DNA from: Strongyloides papillosus | Taxonomy: Eukaryota > Nematoda > Chromadorea > Rhabditida > Strongyloididae | NCBI GenBank assembly: GCA_005656395.1 | Contig: SRSI01000048.1 | Coordinates: 1,736,001 to 1,800,000, forward strand | Direction: 5' to 3' | Length of the DNA: 64,000 bases | Shown: positions 12,119 to 28,875 of the stretch, one piece after another | Position numbering within the stretch: the stretch's first letter is position 1 | How the letters are laid out: each line of letters begins with the position of its first letter | The notes under the pieces: model-generated | Database searches by the model: none | Told to the model about the DNA's origin: nothing | Seen by the model: the letters and a program-made list of their open reading frames with translations, nothing else | Made by a program: the position numbers and the translations under genes

Positions 12119-13302
12119 ATGGTTAATATTACAAGTATTATCAATCCACAAATTGATGGAAAAAATCTAACACAAATCTCATTAAATAATAATAATTATC
12201 AAAATAATCTCAATCCAGCACCTATTACAGCTATAATATTTGGTATTTTTACAATTATAGCTATCATTCTAAATATAAGTCTATTTTGTTATATTATCCT
12301 CCAAAGGTTGTATCAAAATTTTATATCATCACATTTTATTGCTCATCTATGTATAACAAATTTAGTTTGCCTCCTGCTATTAATGCCATTATTTTTGTAC
12401 AGTGTTTTCACGGGACAAGGTGCCTTTGAAAATTTTTCTTTTATGTGTAAACTCCAAGTAAGTTTTTTGTTTACATCTTTAAAAATAAATTTTGATTTTT
12501 AATTGACTTTATAATTATTATTATTATTTTTGCTTTTTTTCAGAGTCTATTAGCATGCTCCGTTTGGACGGTTATTCAATTAATGGTTCTGTGCATTTCC
12601 GGAGTCCACTTATTAACATTTGCCAGAATTCATTATGAACAGTTATTTGGTTTACCACCAAATATTTTATGTGGTTTATCGTGGTTAATATCTTTATCAC
12701 TCTCTTTACCATGTGTGACAAATTCTGACGTTGTTAGGTATGATGAACATCTAAGGCAATGTATCTGGGGATCCACTGATTCGGCATATAAATTTTTAAC
12801 ATATATTCTAATATTTGGTATGGTTATCCCGTGTTCACTTTCATCATACGCTTACATAAGAGTTCTGGGAATCTTATATCATAGTCCTATCGTATTTCAA
12901 AGTATCGGATTATACAAATCTCGTTTTCTTGTATATGCTTTCTTAGCAAGGTATGGAAATTTTTTTTATAATTATTTTTTAAACTATTTATATTAAATGA
13001 CTAATATCATACATAACTTTTTTTTCGTTTTAATTTTCTTTTTTACTCATTTCAGTCCATTCTATACTCTTCCAATTTTTGTTGTTTCAATAGCAGGGAC
13101 AGATAAATTTGCCTCAACTCCATGGGTTCCAGTTTTGTCAACATTCACAGCCTACTTTCAAAGTATCATCTCCCCTATCCTGTATGGAAGTTCCCTATTT
13201 CTAATGAAGGAAGAAGATATGGCATTGACAGCTCGAGCTCATAAAGCAGGTCCAAATAGTTACCAGCCAGTACAATTGCAGGTTCCAGGGCAACATCTTT
13301 AA
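12119..13302 (+). CDS. Orphan rhodopsin-type G-protein-coupled receptor
   Basis: A seven-helix plasma-membrane receptor of 330 residues in three exons, 12119-12457, 12544-12950 and 13056-13302, with introns of 86 and 105 bases; the frames join exactly. The N-terminus is Asn-rich with several N-glycosylation sequons. TM1 carries the conserved Asn (ILNISLFCYII), TM2 region HFIAHLCITNLVCLLLLMP, a Cys at the start of TM3 (FMCKLQ), and TM7 SPILYGSSLF in place of NPxxY. The DRY triad is not recognisable: the end of TM3 reads TFARIHYEQLF. A Cys in the second extracellular loop (LRQCIWG) would pair with the TM3 Cys. The long intracellular loop 3 of many aminergic receptors is absent. The ligand is unknown; a peptide or lipid receptor is possible. 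The GPCR call is firm, the subfamily is not. Confidence 0.85.
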
Positions 13303-16300
13303 ATTTTAAATGTCATATCATTATTTTTTTAGGAAATGAAATGAGAAATTCATTTTTTAACTGAAATATACAACCGCTTTTAAATGTGATTTTTTTTACC
13401 AAAACTTCTTTTTCTTATCATATCCCATCTTAAGAATTTATCAGAAAATAGTGGTTAAAGAAAAGAGAGAGGTGTGGATGGTGAATACAAAAAAAAGAAT
13501 ATAACAAACACAGTTTTTTTGGACGAACAATTGTCAAAGCCAAATAACAGAGTACGGGAATACTATATTTGTGTATACTTGAAAATTCCTTCAGAAACAG
13601 TAGAATACATATATAATTTATAAGTACAAATATAATTAAAGAATTTTTAAATAGACAGAGTATGATATAATTTTCTACTTCGCGATAAAAAAAACTTTAT
13701 ATTAATATATGAAAAAAAAATTTATATTTTGTTAATTTATTTATTGTCTATCTATTATATGTATGTCTTTCCTCTCTTCTACTTCAAACTTCTTTTTTAG
13801 TCTCCTCTAATTTCTTCTTTCTAAAAATGATTCCAATTTTCGGTTTTGACAAAAGCCCTAAATAAAATTTGTTATTAACTTCATTTAAATATCATTATTA
13901 TTATTATAATAATAATAAAACAAAATAATCACTACTACTTTTTTTCCTCTTCCAGTGATTCCCCACCATAGAAGTTTCTTGAACAATTATAGTTAATGGA
14001 GATGGATAGATAGATAAAATTGCCTCTATTAAACTTTGTTATATTTTAAAACATCTATATCATCATATTATGATTGGTATTTGAAAAAATTTTTGATAAG
14101 GTATCAAAATTTTTTATATATATTATTTATATATGCTTTTATACATATATATAAATGATGATAACACAAAAAGATACATATATGATATTTTATAAACTTC
14201 AATGATTGTATTTGATGTGATTTTTCTTTACCCTCTTTTCTTTTTCTCTCTCCAAACTTTCACTCTCTCTTCCATTTTTCTAATCCAGTCCTTTTTCAAA
14301 AATGGATATTTTCTATTTATATTATTTATTATTAGTGTGCCTACAAAAATACCGCCTCTAAATATGTATATATGTAAATGTGTTAAAAAGTTTAGTAATT
14401 ATGTTTTTTTCTTCATACAAATAAAGTTATACACTCTTATATATGTGCTTTCTATAAATAATTTTTCACAAATTTTTATTAAATACTACCTATTTTACAA
14501 AATCAAATATATATTTTATTTTATATATAAAATCCATGGTAATATAAAATTTATGTCAAAATTCTCACATATATTTGAGTTAAATTATTACACCACAACA
14601 TACTTCATTTTGCTTCTAATTTTTTTTTGGGATGATTAATATTTAATGTTTTAAATTAAAAAAGAACAAAAGTATATTTTATGTAGTAAGATGGAATTTT
14701 TATGTTAGTATGGTAAAATACAAGTACTTGATAAAAAAAATAAAACTCATTGGACGGGAGTAGTATTATATATTTATTAGTTGAGCTAAAAATAATTTTA
14801 TGGTAACTGCAATAAAATTTATAATCTTCTAGGTACCCCAGTAAGTTATGATACTTTTATTTTAATCATCTTTTAGTTTAAAAAATCAAAATTAGACTTT
14901 TAAGTATTAATGTTGTGTAATGAAAAAGATAAAAGATTATATTTTTACTTAGTATTAAAAATTATCAAAATTCTCTTATAATCTTATTATTTATTTTTTC
15001 TATACTTTGATATATTATACTTAAATTGATAATTTATATTACTTTAATGACAGATTTCTAACTTTTATTGAATCAAAATTTATGTTGTTAAAAAAATTTC
15101 ACTTTAACTGCTATTTTTTTGTCATATCCTGAAGGATATAATATTATAATTTATATGGAGAAGAGGAGGACAATAAATCAATTTTGAAATGTTCAACAAT
15201 AAATATATATATATATTGGAGGAATATAAATCTCTATAAATCCATTATTAGCTTTCATTCTTTCTACCAACCTCTCATTATGTCCTATCATTCATATCAT
15301 CACCATCATATACTCTCCTCAAAAAAATTTCTTCATCATCAAATAACCATTATCTTATCAAAATTTGATAATTTATCTTGTTTTATTAATCTTTCCTTCT
15401 TTAGAAGAATTAATCTGTATTAATATTTTTCGTTTATTATTAATAAAACATGATATATCCTTTCAGATATATATTTATATATATAATATGTTGAAACTTC
15501 TCTCACAAATATAAACATTTAGAGCTATTTAATAGATTCCTCAATTTATTTATATATAATAATATCAGAAAATAGTGAGTTTATATTTATAGACAAAATT
15601 CTCCATTAATCTCTAAATTATCCTCCTTTTTCATATATAACCACTAAAATGATAGTATTTAATTATTCTTTACCGGTTGTACTTATCATATTTTTAGAAT
15701 ACGAAAAGGATGAATTTTTTTGCATTTTTTATAATCAAAATATATGAGTCATTGTATAAAAAAAAATAGAATAACCTTTTTTTGTTTCTCCATCCCCTAA
15801 CACTATCATCATCATTCTTCTCTAGAAGAAAATCAATTTTCGTAATCATATTATTCATTTATTATCATACCAACATCGCCAATATATATATATATATATA
15901 TAAATATTCTCTTATCTATATTCCTCCATATATTTTTAAGAAAATTCCTCATTTTACCTAACTAATCTTTTGTCTCAAGTGATTGAACAAAAAAATATTA
16001 CAACAAAAAAGACACCTCGATAAAATATTTCAACTTTTCCTTTATTGATAAAAAAATTGAGAAGTTAGAAATATAAGAAGAGTCATGATAAAAAAGGTTC
16101 TCTCCATCATTTTTGTCCTTCAACCACCACCACCAATACCTAATAATTTATTTTGTTTTTTTTTGTTAAAGTTTCACCCCTCAAACACATATATACATAT
16201 ATTATACTATATTTTTCTTCTAGAACGCATAATGATTAAAACATCATTGTCATAGATTACTAACTTTTAATATCTTCTTACATTTTGTTACTCTCTTTTT

Positions 16301-19300
16301 CACATTCTTGAAACAAAATGAGTGTAACTCTAAAAATATATTTATATATGATAAGGTAGAATTAATGTTAAATTTCACAATATATAATTATTTATATATC
16401 ATATTTTATATATATCTATTTATTGTCTTTTTCTATTTCTACACACTAGTACAAACCTAAAAATAGCTATTTATTCATTCTATTTTTAGATTACCATAAT
16501 GTATTACTTATATACATATAAATGTTTCTGATAAATGTATTTTCTTTAAAAAAATGACTACAAATGAATTTCTTATCATTTAAAATGTATTCATACATAT
16601 ATATACAGATGTAAATATATATATAATATTTTAGAAGAAAATATTCTTATGATATATTTTTATATAAGAATATTCTACTTTCCAAAAAATAAAAGTTTTT
16701 TTAATTATAACTTTTACAAAACGAGAAAAGTTGAACTTGATTATAAAATTTGATATAACTTTTTTTTGATTTAATTGTAATATTTAATATAAGATAACTT
16801 TTTACCTAATTTTTATCATGATATTATGGTGTAGGATAAAAAGAAAAACAAAAAAAGACATTATTTAATATAGTACCACTCTTCATTTTTATGTGAATGT
16901 GTCCAGTTCTCAAAAATTTTTATTTCTTCTTTTTCTTAAAAACTATCATTGTGGTATCAAAACTATATTATATTTTCTACTGTTAAAATAATATACTTTT
17001 TACAGGAATCTCTTTATAGATAAGTCTTTTTTCTTAATCGTTTCTCGATCGCCTCTATCACATACAAACATATTATAATACACACACAGATAAATTTTTA
17101 CATATAGACACATAATAAATTTTGAAAACTTTTTATTTACTCTTATAAAATACTCTCATTTTCTCCCAACTCATTTTTATCTATCACTTTCACTCTCTCT
17201 TTATCACTCTCTCTCTCCTAATTTTTTTTTATCTTTTTGTCCATATTACTATAATTTTTAAAGTAAAAATATTGTTAAAAAGTACAAATGAAAATAAGCT
17301 TCATTATTATCTTCATATAAACAATTAAATGGTACAATTTTTTTAGTTTCACTAACTCTTTCCATGAAAATAAGGATTCCTTGTAATCGTCACCATCCTT
17401 CTCTTTTTTATTCTTCTTTTTTTTCATCATCACCATAACCCATCTCCATCACTATCTTCCAATACAAAGGAGGAGAAAATAGTACTATTTACCAAGGAGC
17501 CCCTTCCTCTTTTTTACTTAATTTTTGTACTTATTTTATATAAACCTACAAATTTTTATCTTTCTCCTCTCCTACATATATACTTTTAATCCGATTTTTT
17601 TTTATTTTGTTACTTTTATGAATTTTTAAAATTAAAAAGATGTCTGCATGTATTTTGTATGTATATATGCCTAACTTTTAATTTCTTTTCATATTAAGTA
17701 TTACACATAAATAAGATGCCTGTTTTTTTTCTTATATATATATTTCCCCCTCCTTTATCACTTTCACTATCACACTCTCTCTTTCATTTTTCTATTACAT
17801 ACACACACAGAAGCACTTCTTTTTGATGCCATTATCTCTCTCTCTTGTTTTCTTTTTTTTTATTTTCCTTTCTATTGTAGGTCCCCCTACTTTTCTTATA
17901 CTTGTATGTATGTGTGCCATTGTAATTATCTCCTTCTTCTATATGTTACATATTAAGATTATATTCTTAAGTCACCATTTCTTTTTTTCTTACATTACAT
18001 CTTACATTCTTTTGGGGCCATTCTCCAATATACACACATATATACACATCAACTTACATACATCTACACTGAAGAATGATATATACAAATACACAAACAG
18101 AGGCATTTTCTTCTTAGCTTCTTCTTCTTATAATCCAAAAACCATCTTCTACATCATTTTTTTGTTTCATTTGCCTTTCTTTCTCTTAATCTCGTTCTTT
18201 CTCTCTGTTCCCATACTTGAGATGCCGTTTTTTTAAGCACAGACATTTGACGGCAATTTCATATAAATATATTTACAAATGTCAAAAAAAAGAAATATAA
18301 CTGTTATTAGAGTGTAACTCAAAGGAGAGAGTTACATATATTGATGTGTATATCATTATAATGGATACTTTTTTTATTCCAGTGATTTGAAATTCATTAA
18401 ATGTTTGTGACAAAAGAATCTTTAATATAAAACTATATGTAGATTGTAGTTTTATATAATTTTCATTTTTATAAATATATATATTTTATATATATAGGGC
18501 CGCAATTTTTAAAAAAAAATTATGTTATATTTGTAGTTGTTAGTTTTGTTGGACCAGACATGACGCCGCAAAAAGCCAACCTCCCAATATATATAAATAT
18601 TCATTCTCCTCAGTTTTGTTGATGGCGCATTCATTTGTATACTTATGTATATAATAATGGAGAAAAATATACATATAATAGTTTTGAGAAGGAAGAAAGA
18701 GTAGGCATCATACATATACACGAGAAAGTGTTTTGTCACTTTTTGAAGAGAGCGATAAAAAGCGGAGATACATGGTATATATATATATATTTAAATATAT
18801 TTATATATATGTGTCTGTTATGTTGCCACAGATACACATATATACTAACATACATATAATACATACACCAGACACCAACAAGAAGGGATTTTCAGGCCAG
18901 TGTGCGACTTTGAGAAGCTGTCGAAGTGATATTATATAAAATACATAAAACAACATTGAGAAACGTCCTTCTCTGTCTTTTTTGTGTTCTATTATACTTC
19001 TAAATATTATAGTATATTTCTTTTCTTATATATGAGGATAGGTCGCCACAAAATATGAGTGTATGTATAGTTTTCTGAGTGTGGCGGTATTCTTCTTCAT
19101 CTCCCTCCTTGACTTTTGGTTATAAAAATTTTTCATATGTAAAAATTATGAATTTTCTTCTTAGTGATAAAAAAATAATAATAATGATAATAAAAATTGT
19201 AAATATAAACGATATAATGAATCAAGTAGCTAGAAATAGAACTTTTTTTTATTACTTGATTTAGATGGAAAATGACAAACTTTTTTATTCACTTTTTTTT

Positions 19301-20792
19301 CTGTCCTAATTGCTATTATTCTTTTTTTTATAGTAAAAAAAACTTTTTTTATCAAATTGTTATAGGAGTGAGAGAGATATGTATATTTAAAGATATATAT
19401 GTTCATATTATATGAATAGATACATTAATATGTATATATAATGCATTATTTTTGTATCCTTATTTATTTATGTATCTATTTTAATCATTTATCTGAATCG
19501 TACCAAACATTTTGACAAAAGAACTCATCTCTACCATGTTACACCCTTTTCATATAATTTTAAGAGTGTCTTTTTCAATATGCCACCCTATTCACGATCA
19601 TTATATATATAATATACAGATATATATATTATTATATTTATTTCGGTGTTCAATAATATTTATTTTTATATTTTACTAGAAATGTTTTCATTTTAAAATA
19701 AAATTTTTCTTTTAAACTTTTAAATTTCACTGATCTATAAAGCTTATAACCTTACATTCTTCTTTTTTTTCTTGTCGATGGCAATGATATGATGATGAAA
19801 ATTCTTTTACCAATGCCATTACACACATTCTTTTATTTATATATTAATGTTTCTATTGTTATCAATGTCATATATACTTTATTTTAATACACATTGCCAT
19901 CCTTTAACTTTTATTGTTTTGTTATCTTCGAAATATTTTGATAATTTGAATGTCAATCAAAATTATTAATAGTTTGATTCAACAAAAAAAAAGAACCTTT
20001 TTATCTTTTTCTACTTAATTAATCTAGTTGTTCTTAAAATAACATTTTATTTTAAAAATATCTCTATCTTCAAAATGTCTCTATTTTTTTTAATTTTTTT
20101 TGTGCCTTACCAACTCTTTATCACATTTATTCATTTCAAAATGGAACTTGTTTATTATTTAATTTTTTCTATTATTTTTATTACCTTCTTACCTTATGTT
20201 ATATGTGTATAATAGACATTTTAAAACCAAAAAATATTATATTTATCTTTATCATATTATCATTAAATGAAGAAAAGTAATATATAAATATATAATTTTT
20301 ATTCTTTTATTTTTTAGCGCTCTTTTCCAAGTCAAGCCCTGGTATCAAGTAATAATCATTCTGGGAATTTTATTCACTTTTCTGTTCCAGTCCATCACAT
20401 ACTACGTACAATTATTACTACATTATTTTATATTAATCAACAGCAATTTTTTTTATTGCTGTTGTCTTGATACTTGTGCTACCAAAAAAAAAGAAAACTT
20501 TTTATCTATTTTATTATAAATATTTAAAATTTATACAATATATATTTATATAAATCTATATTTGTATCATCTATCTTGGATATATTTTGTTACATTTATT
20601 TTTTTATAATATTATAACCATACACATACAACAAACAATCCCCCTTCAAATTATTACACATTTTTTGGTGTTAGGGACACAAATTCCTATAGGAGGAAGT
20701 TTTTTGTTCTACCAAATTATTTTTTCTTTCTAAATATATTGTTTCAATAAAAAAGTCAAAGAAGATTCAAATTAATTGAGGAAATGCGCCTG
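13303..20792. other. 7.5-kb gene-poor region upstream of Gs-alpha
   Basis: No supportable coding gene. From about 14.2 to 18.2 kb the plus strand is strikingly pyrimidine-biased (long T and TC runs, for example 17190-17220 and 17760-17890), producing chance frames rich in Phe, Leu, Ile and Ser. AT dinucleotide runs occur around 15880-15902. Two GC-richer islands lie at about 18540-18625 and 18870-18935. A perfect 8-base inverted repeat lies at 18313-18336. The region may hold distant 5' exons and regulatory DNA for the Gs-alpha gene, but no splice path could be confirmed. Confidence 0.5.
18313..18336. repeat. Short perfect inverted repeat (8-base arms, 8-base loop)
   Basis: TGTAACTC, an 8-base spacer, then GAGTTACA. 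It could fold as a small hairpin or serve as a dimeric protein site. No function is known. Confidence 0.4.
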
Positions 20793-23831
<3,039 letters not shown>

Positions 23832-26800
23832 TCCTTTCCAAAGACTTTCTTCTCTAATGATAAGAAAAATTCAAGACCGATGGTCAAGAAAGAAAGATAA
23901 TCTTATATTAATGTACATAGACGATCAAAAATAGTCTCAAGTATGTAGTTATATTAAAAAAAAGACTAGGATTCCTTTAGGGTTCAACAGTTCAAGTCAG
24001 TAAAGCTGGTTATATATATTCTTAAAAACACATACATATATATATATAATATAATATTTTATATATAAATCAAAAAACCAAAATGTAATATTTAATATGT
24101 TCTTCAGTGAGAGAGATATAGCATTCATACAAGCAACAAAACTTAACTTTAATATTATAACCCATTAATTACCTTTTTTTTGTTTTTTTATATATTTAAT
24201 CAAAACACAAAGCACAACTTTTTATTATGAAATTTTTTTGTAAAAGCCTTCATGCTCAGCATTATTTAATATATCTTGCCGCTCCATCAATATATATGAT
24301 ATATATATAAACTTTTATATATATATTTTTAATATATACAATAGAAAGAGACACACTAATACATGATTTTGCTGCCGTCTTCTTTTATTCTTTTATTTAT
24401 CAAAAATTTAATAAATTTAATCAAAAGTATCAAGACAAATTAATCTATTACCAAATAACTGTATTCAATTTTTCTTTCATAAATACATTATACAAAAAGT
24501 ACATACCATCCAAAGAGAAGCTTCATTACCAAAAAATAATATTATGATTATAGAAAGAAAAACAAGTGATATGTGATAAATTTATTTTATATAAAAGTGT
24601 CCTTTCTGTTTATTTTTGTCTTTTTTGTAACTTCAAAAAAAGTTAATATAACAATATTATATCTCAAAAGATACCACTTTTGTTTGTTGAAAAAATATGT
24701 TAATGAAGATATCATCAAAAGATTTATACGCTTAGTGTTATGATAAAAAAATGTAAATTTTTTTTTGAAATCACAATGAATCTTTTTTTTAGTAAGGATT
24801 ATGTGTATGGAGGCTCCACATCATAAAAATATATAACTGATAGAGTGATTAAAAAAACATATATCTTGATTCTAGTTACTGAAACCAAAAAATATGAGGA
24901 GAGAAAAAAGGAACACCACCATTCATTTCATACAAAACTTTCATTGTATATAGTTGAAATTACATTTATTTTTGTATAAATATTATGTAGAAGTTACATT
25001 AATTATTTTTTAATTATACCTTTCAAGTCGTATATTTTCAAGTATTTAATTATGCATTTTATGTAAAATAACAAGATACAAAAGAGGGGCGAAAAAAAAG
25101 TATATTTTTAATTTATAAGAGAGAAGTCTTTGAAAGTAAATAAATAAATTTTAAAAGTTTTGGCAGAATATTTTTAAAAAGTTTGTACTTTTATGTATTT
25201 ATAATTATATATACCTTCAAGTTTATGTATATATATAAATAATATCTTAATCAATTTTAAATTCTTCTCTAATTTTTTCAAAATTTATAAAAGCTTGTTA
25301 ATTAGTGAAAAATATAATTTCTTTATTATATAAAATAACAAACAAACAAATTATATATATCTAATAAATAAGATTATTATTATTATATTTTTATCATTAC
25401 TGTACTCCGGAAAATTATTATATATACTTTTCTTCTAATTTAATATTCATTTTCACATTTTTTTATGATAGTGTATAATCTTCAGAAATAAATACACACA
25501 TAAATAGTAACGATTTTCCGTAAATATTCTTATTTTTGTAGAAAAATTTTTCTCTTTTTTCCTCGTGTGCTTACTTCTTTTTTACACCAAAAATTGTCGC
25601 TTATTAATAATAAAATTGCTATCATAATTATGATGTCATTGAAAATATTTTATATGTTATGTTAAAAATTTTTATTACATTATATTCGTATCATTTTTGA
25701 AGTGTTTCTACTTTTTTTTTCTCACTAACATTTAATATTAACTAAAGCTAAAACTTACATCAAATTTTTAAGAATATACTTAGTTTATACTAGTGTTTAT
25801 TTTAAGGGTAAGTATAACTCATAAATATATATTTATCAAATACATAAACATGTAGTTTATATGTATATTTTTTTTATTTTCCTATTTAATGTTATCACAA
25901 TATTATTAGGCTTTCCATATGTTATGGTAAAACAACCATCATTTAAATTAATTCTTCATACATAACTTAGAGATGAATTTTAAATAAATATTAATTTATA
26001 TTTAATCACAAAGTTAATATTTTTAATAAAATATGATATTTAGTTGATAGAAATCTTTATTATTAGTTTTTAGTTGTCCTTTTAGGATTTTTTGAAGTAC
26101 ATTCTCGAAAAATTATCTCTCAATAATCATTTACCTTTTAAATTACATTTATATTTTTTAGTACTTTTTAACTAACTATTAATCATTATACATCGTTTTT
26201 TTTGTACTCTCTCTTTATATTTTTACACTAAAATATGCACGTACAAAAAATATAATTATTTATCAAATAGAAGTATATGTGTAGTGTTATAGAGATTTTA
26301 ACACAACAATATTTTTTGAAAAATAATAAAAAACCTTTGACTACATAAAATATATAGAGAGATATCTTTTTGTCTGTTTTTGAAAAAAATTAGTTTGTTA
26401 GTGAGGGTAGATATATGTGTCTTCAACATATTGCATATATCTATAGTATCTTAAAGTAATACATATGCCATACTACTCCTTCATATATACTATAATTTTA
26501 TGTTTCTTCACCCCTCTCCTTTTTATATACTTTTACCTCCTCCTGTATATGAGATAAGGGAAAATGAATGTGCCTTCAATTTCCAGTCGAGAATATGTTT
26601 ATAAGGCAACATTCTACCAATTGCGCATTTTAGCTTACCATAACATTGATTATTATTTTTCTTAAATATTTATTTTTATAGGTATAATTTTTTTAACATA
26701 ATTATCTTTTTTTTAATACATATCTATATAATACTCATATATACTTCCCCTTATAGGTTCCCACTGTTTACGTACCCAAAAAGTAGAGAACCCTATCATA

Positions 26801-26940
26801 TCAATAAAAAAAAGAGTAAGCCCATCACGTACGCATAATATATACACACACATTTCTCTAAGTCTGTCTCAATATCTCTTCTTTCCAAAGATTGAGAAAA
26901 GAGGAATAACCCTACAGATAAACCCTTTTGTCACACACTT
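23832..26940. other. 3.1-kb intergenic region
   Basis: Contains the 3' UTR of Gs-alpha at its left end and the promoter region of the KH-domain gene at its right. Very AT-rich with TATATA tracts (around 24015-24060 and 24290-24340). No supportable gene or RNA. Confidence 0.55.
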
Positions 26941-28875
26941 ATGTACCAAGAACCTACTCCTAAGGTTGAAGCCCCTGTGTCCCCGGATATGAAGCGCCGT
27001 TCCCCTACAAATGTTCTTTCGAATGAACTAATTGATTCTATCAATGCAGAATCTGAAATTCCAGTTAATCAGGCAAAGAGGACCAAACAGGATGATGAAA
27101 ATTTATTAGATGCCAATGATCAACAACAGACACCATCTATTGTAATTAAACAAAATATAAAGGAAGAAGAAATTGAACCAAAGATTGAGGATACTACTAT
27201 TGAATCTCAGGTTCATTTTAACATTGGTATTAATCAAAATAACGGAATAGTTAACGATATCAGTTCTGGTGATAGGGATAATCAGAAGGATATTAAGGAA
27301 GAATTTGGAAATCAACAACAAGAGGACCTGGAAGTTAAAGAGGAAGAAGACTCCAACCAAAAGACATCTGATATGGGGGAGAAACTTCAAGTTGGGAGTG
27401 AAAATTCACCCACCTCTCAACAACACCAACAAGAAGATCAAAATGAGGAACAAAAAGATGATCAACAACATGATGCCTCAGTAACTACAACCACACCAGG
27501 TGGTGGTAATGAAAATTCAGGTAAAGGAAGCAATTCAAAATATGAGATACGTCTCCTGTTGGCGACAAGAATGGCTGGTGCTGTCATTGGGAGACAAGGC
27601 TCAGTTATTAAGAATCTTCGTACAGAGGTTAGTTTTAAATATACTTTGGCTTATTACTTTTTTTTTCATTATAGTACAATGCTAATATAACTATACCTGA
27701 TAAGAAAATGCCTGAAAGAGTTCTTACAATAAGTGCATCTTTTGATAATATTATGAAGATTTTTGATGTCGTATTACCGAGAATATTGGAGGTGAGTAAT
27801 AATAGAAATTAATGAATTTAAAAGTACCGTTAAATTATATAATTTTTTTTGTAGGAACAGAGAAATACAACAGATGACAATGAGATACGTATGATAGTCC
27901 ATCAATCACAGGCTGGTGCAATAATTGGGAGAGGTGGCTCAAAAGTAAAAGAACTTCGTGAAAAAAGTCACGCTTACCTTAAAGTTTATACAGATTTTTG
28001 TCCACGTTCCACTGATCGTGTTATCCAGATAACAGGTAATCAAGAAAAAATAAGGACGGCTGTCTCTCTTATCATTGATTACCTGAAAACAATACCAATT
28101 AAAGGAAATATCCAAAATTATGATGCATCAAACTACAATCCATCACACATCAACAGTTATGGTGGATATCCAGGTCCAATGATGGGAAGGGATATACTGC
28201 CACCTTACCAATTACCCCATGGTAGAGGTATACCAATCCACTCGAGGGGACCTGAACGTTCATATTATGATCCAGGATACTCGTATAATGGTCCACCAAT
28301 GTATAATTGTAATACAAAAAGATCTGGTGGAAGTGGTGGTGGAGGATTTCAAGGACCCCCACCACAATATAATAGACCACCGCCAATGGATTATGTTGGT
28401 ATTAGCAGATCTGGTGGAATACCTCCACCACCTCCTGGTGGTCAGGATTTTACAATTCAAACAAATCAGGTATGTTAATATTTAGTTAAAATGTTAATAA
28501 ATGAGTAACATAAAAATATTATTTCTATATGTTAAATTTTTTTTATTATTTTCAGGTATCAATACCAAACAACTACTGTGGGCTTGTTATTGGAAAGGAG
28601 GGTTCTAAAATAAAACAAATAAGACAAAAATCTGGAGCTAAGATTGATGTTGAACCAAGTAATGGATCTCTGGATCGAATAATAACTATTCAAGGTACCT
28701 ATTCACAAATTCAAATGGCACAATATCTTCTTCAAAGCTGGTATGTTTAAAGATGATAAGAATCTTGAATGATTATTTTAATTCTTTTTTCCAAACTAAC
28801 TTCTTTCTTTTTAGTATTAAGAACCAGGAATCTACAGGTGCAAAGAGAACTTATGGTGGTCAACGTTATCAATAA
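26941..28875 (+). CDS. hrpk-1: hnRNP K-type RNA-binding protein with three KH domains
   Basis: Poly(C)-binding nuclear RNA-binding protein of the hnRNP K/PCBP group, involved in splicing, transcription and mRNA control. Five exons: 26941-27627, 27675-27791, 27855-28469, 28556-28740 and 28815-28875; total 554 residues. The first 200 residues are acidic, Gln/Glu-rich and disordered. KH1 (about 201-268) carries GRQG and is split by intron 1; KH2 (about 279-352) carries GRGG with the following PRSTDRV; KH3 (about 474-535) carries GKEG. A Pro/Gly/Tyr/Arg-rich linker between KH2 and KH3 (PPPPPGG, several RGP/RSGG) matches the K-protein-interactive region of hnRNP K, which separates it from plain PCBPs. 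The C-terminus ends [10 protein letters not shown]. The symbol is assigned by family resemblance to the Caenorhabditis gene. Confidence 0.9.

Noticed and set aside
14202..14639. 145-codon plus-strand frame, hydrophobic
   Set aside because: Phe/Ile/Leu/Tyr-rich product of a T-rich tract with no motif or splice context; a chance frame.
17823..18236. 137-codon plus-strand frame that looks like a multi-pass membrane protein
   Set aside because: Lies in the pyrimidine-biased region; its hydrophobicity is explained by T-rich codons.
18509..18739. Overlapping frames on both strands
   Set aside because: Overlap each other, include AT repeats and show no coding character.
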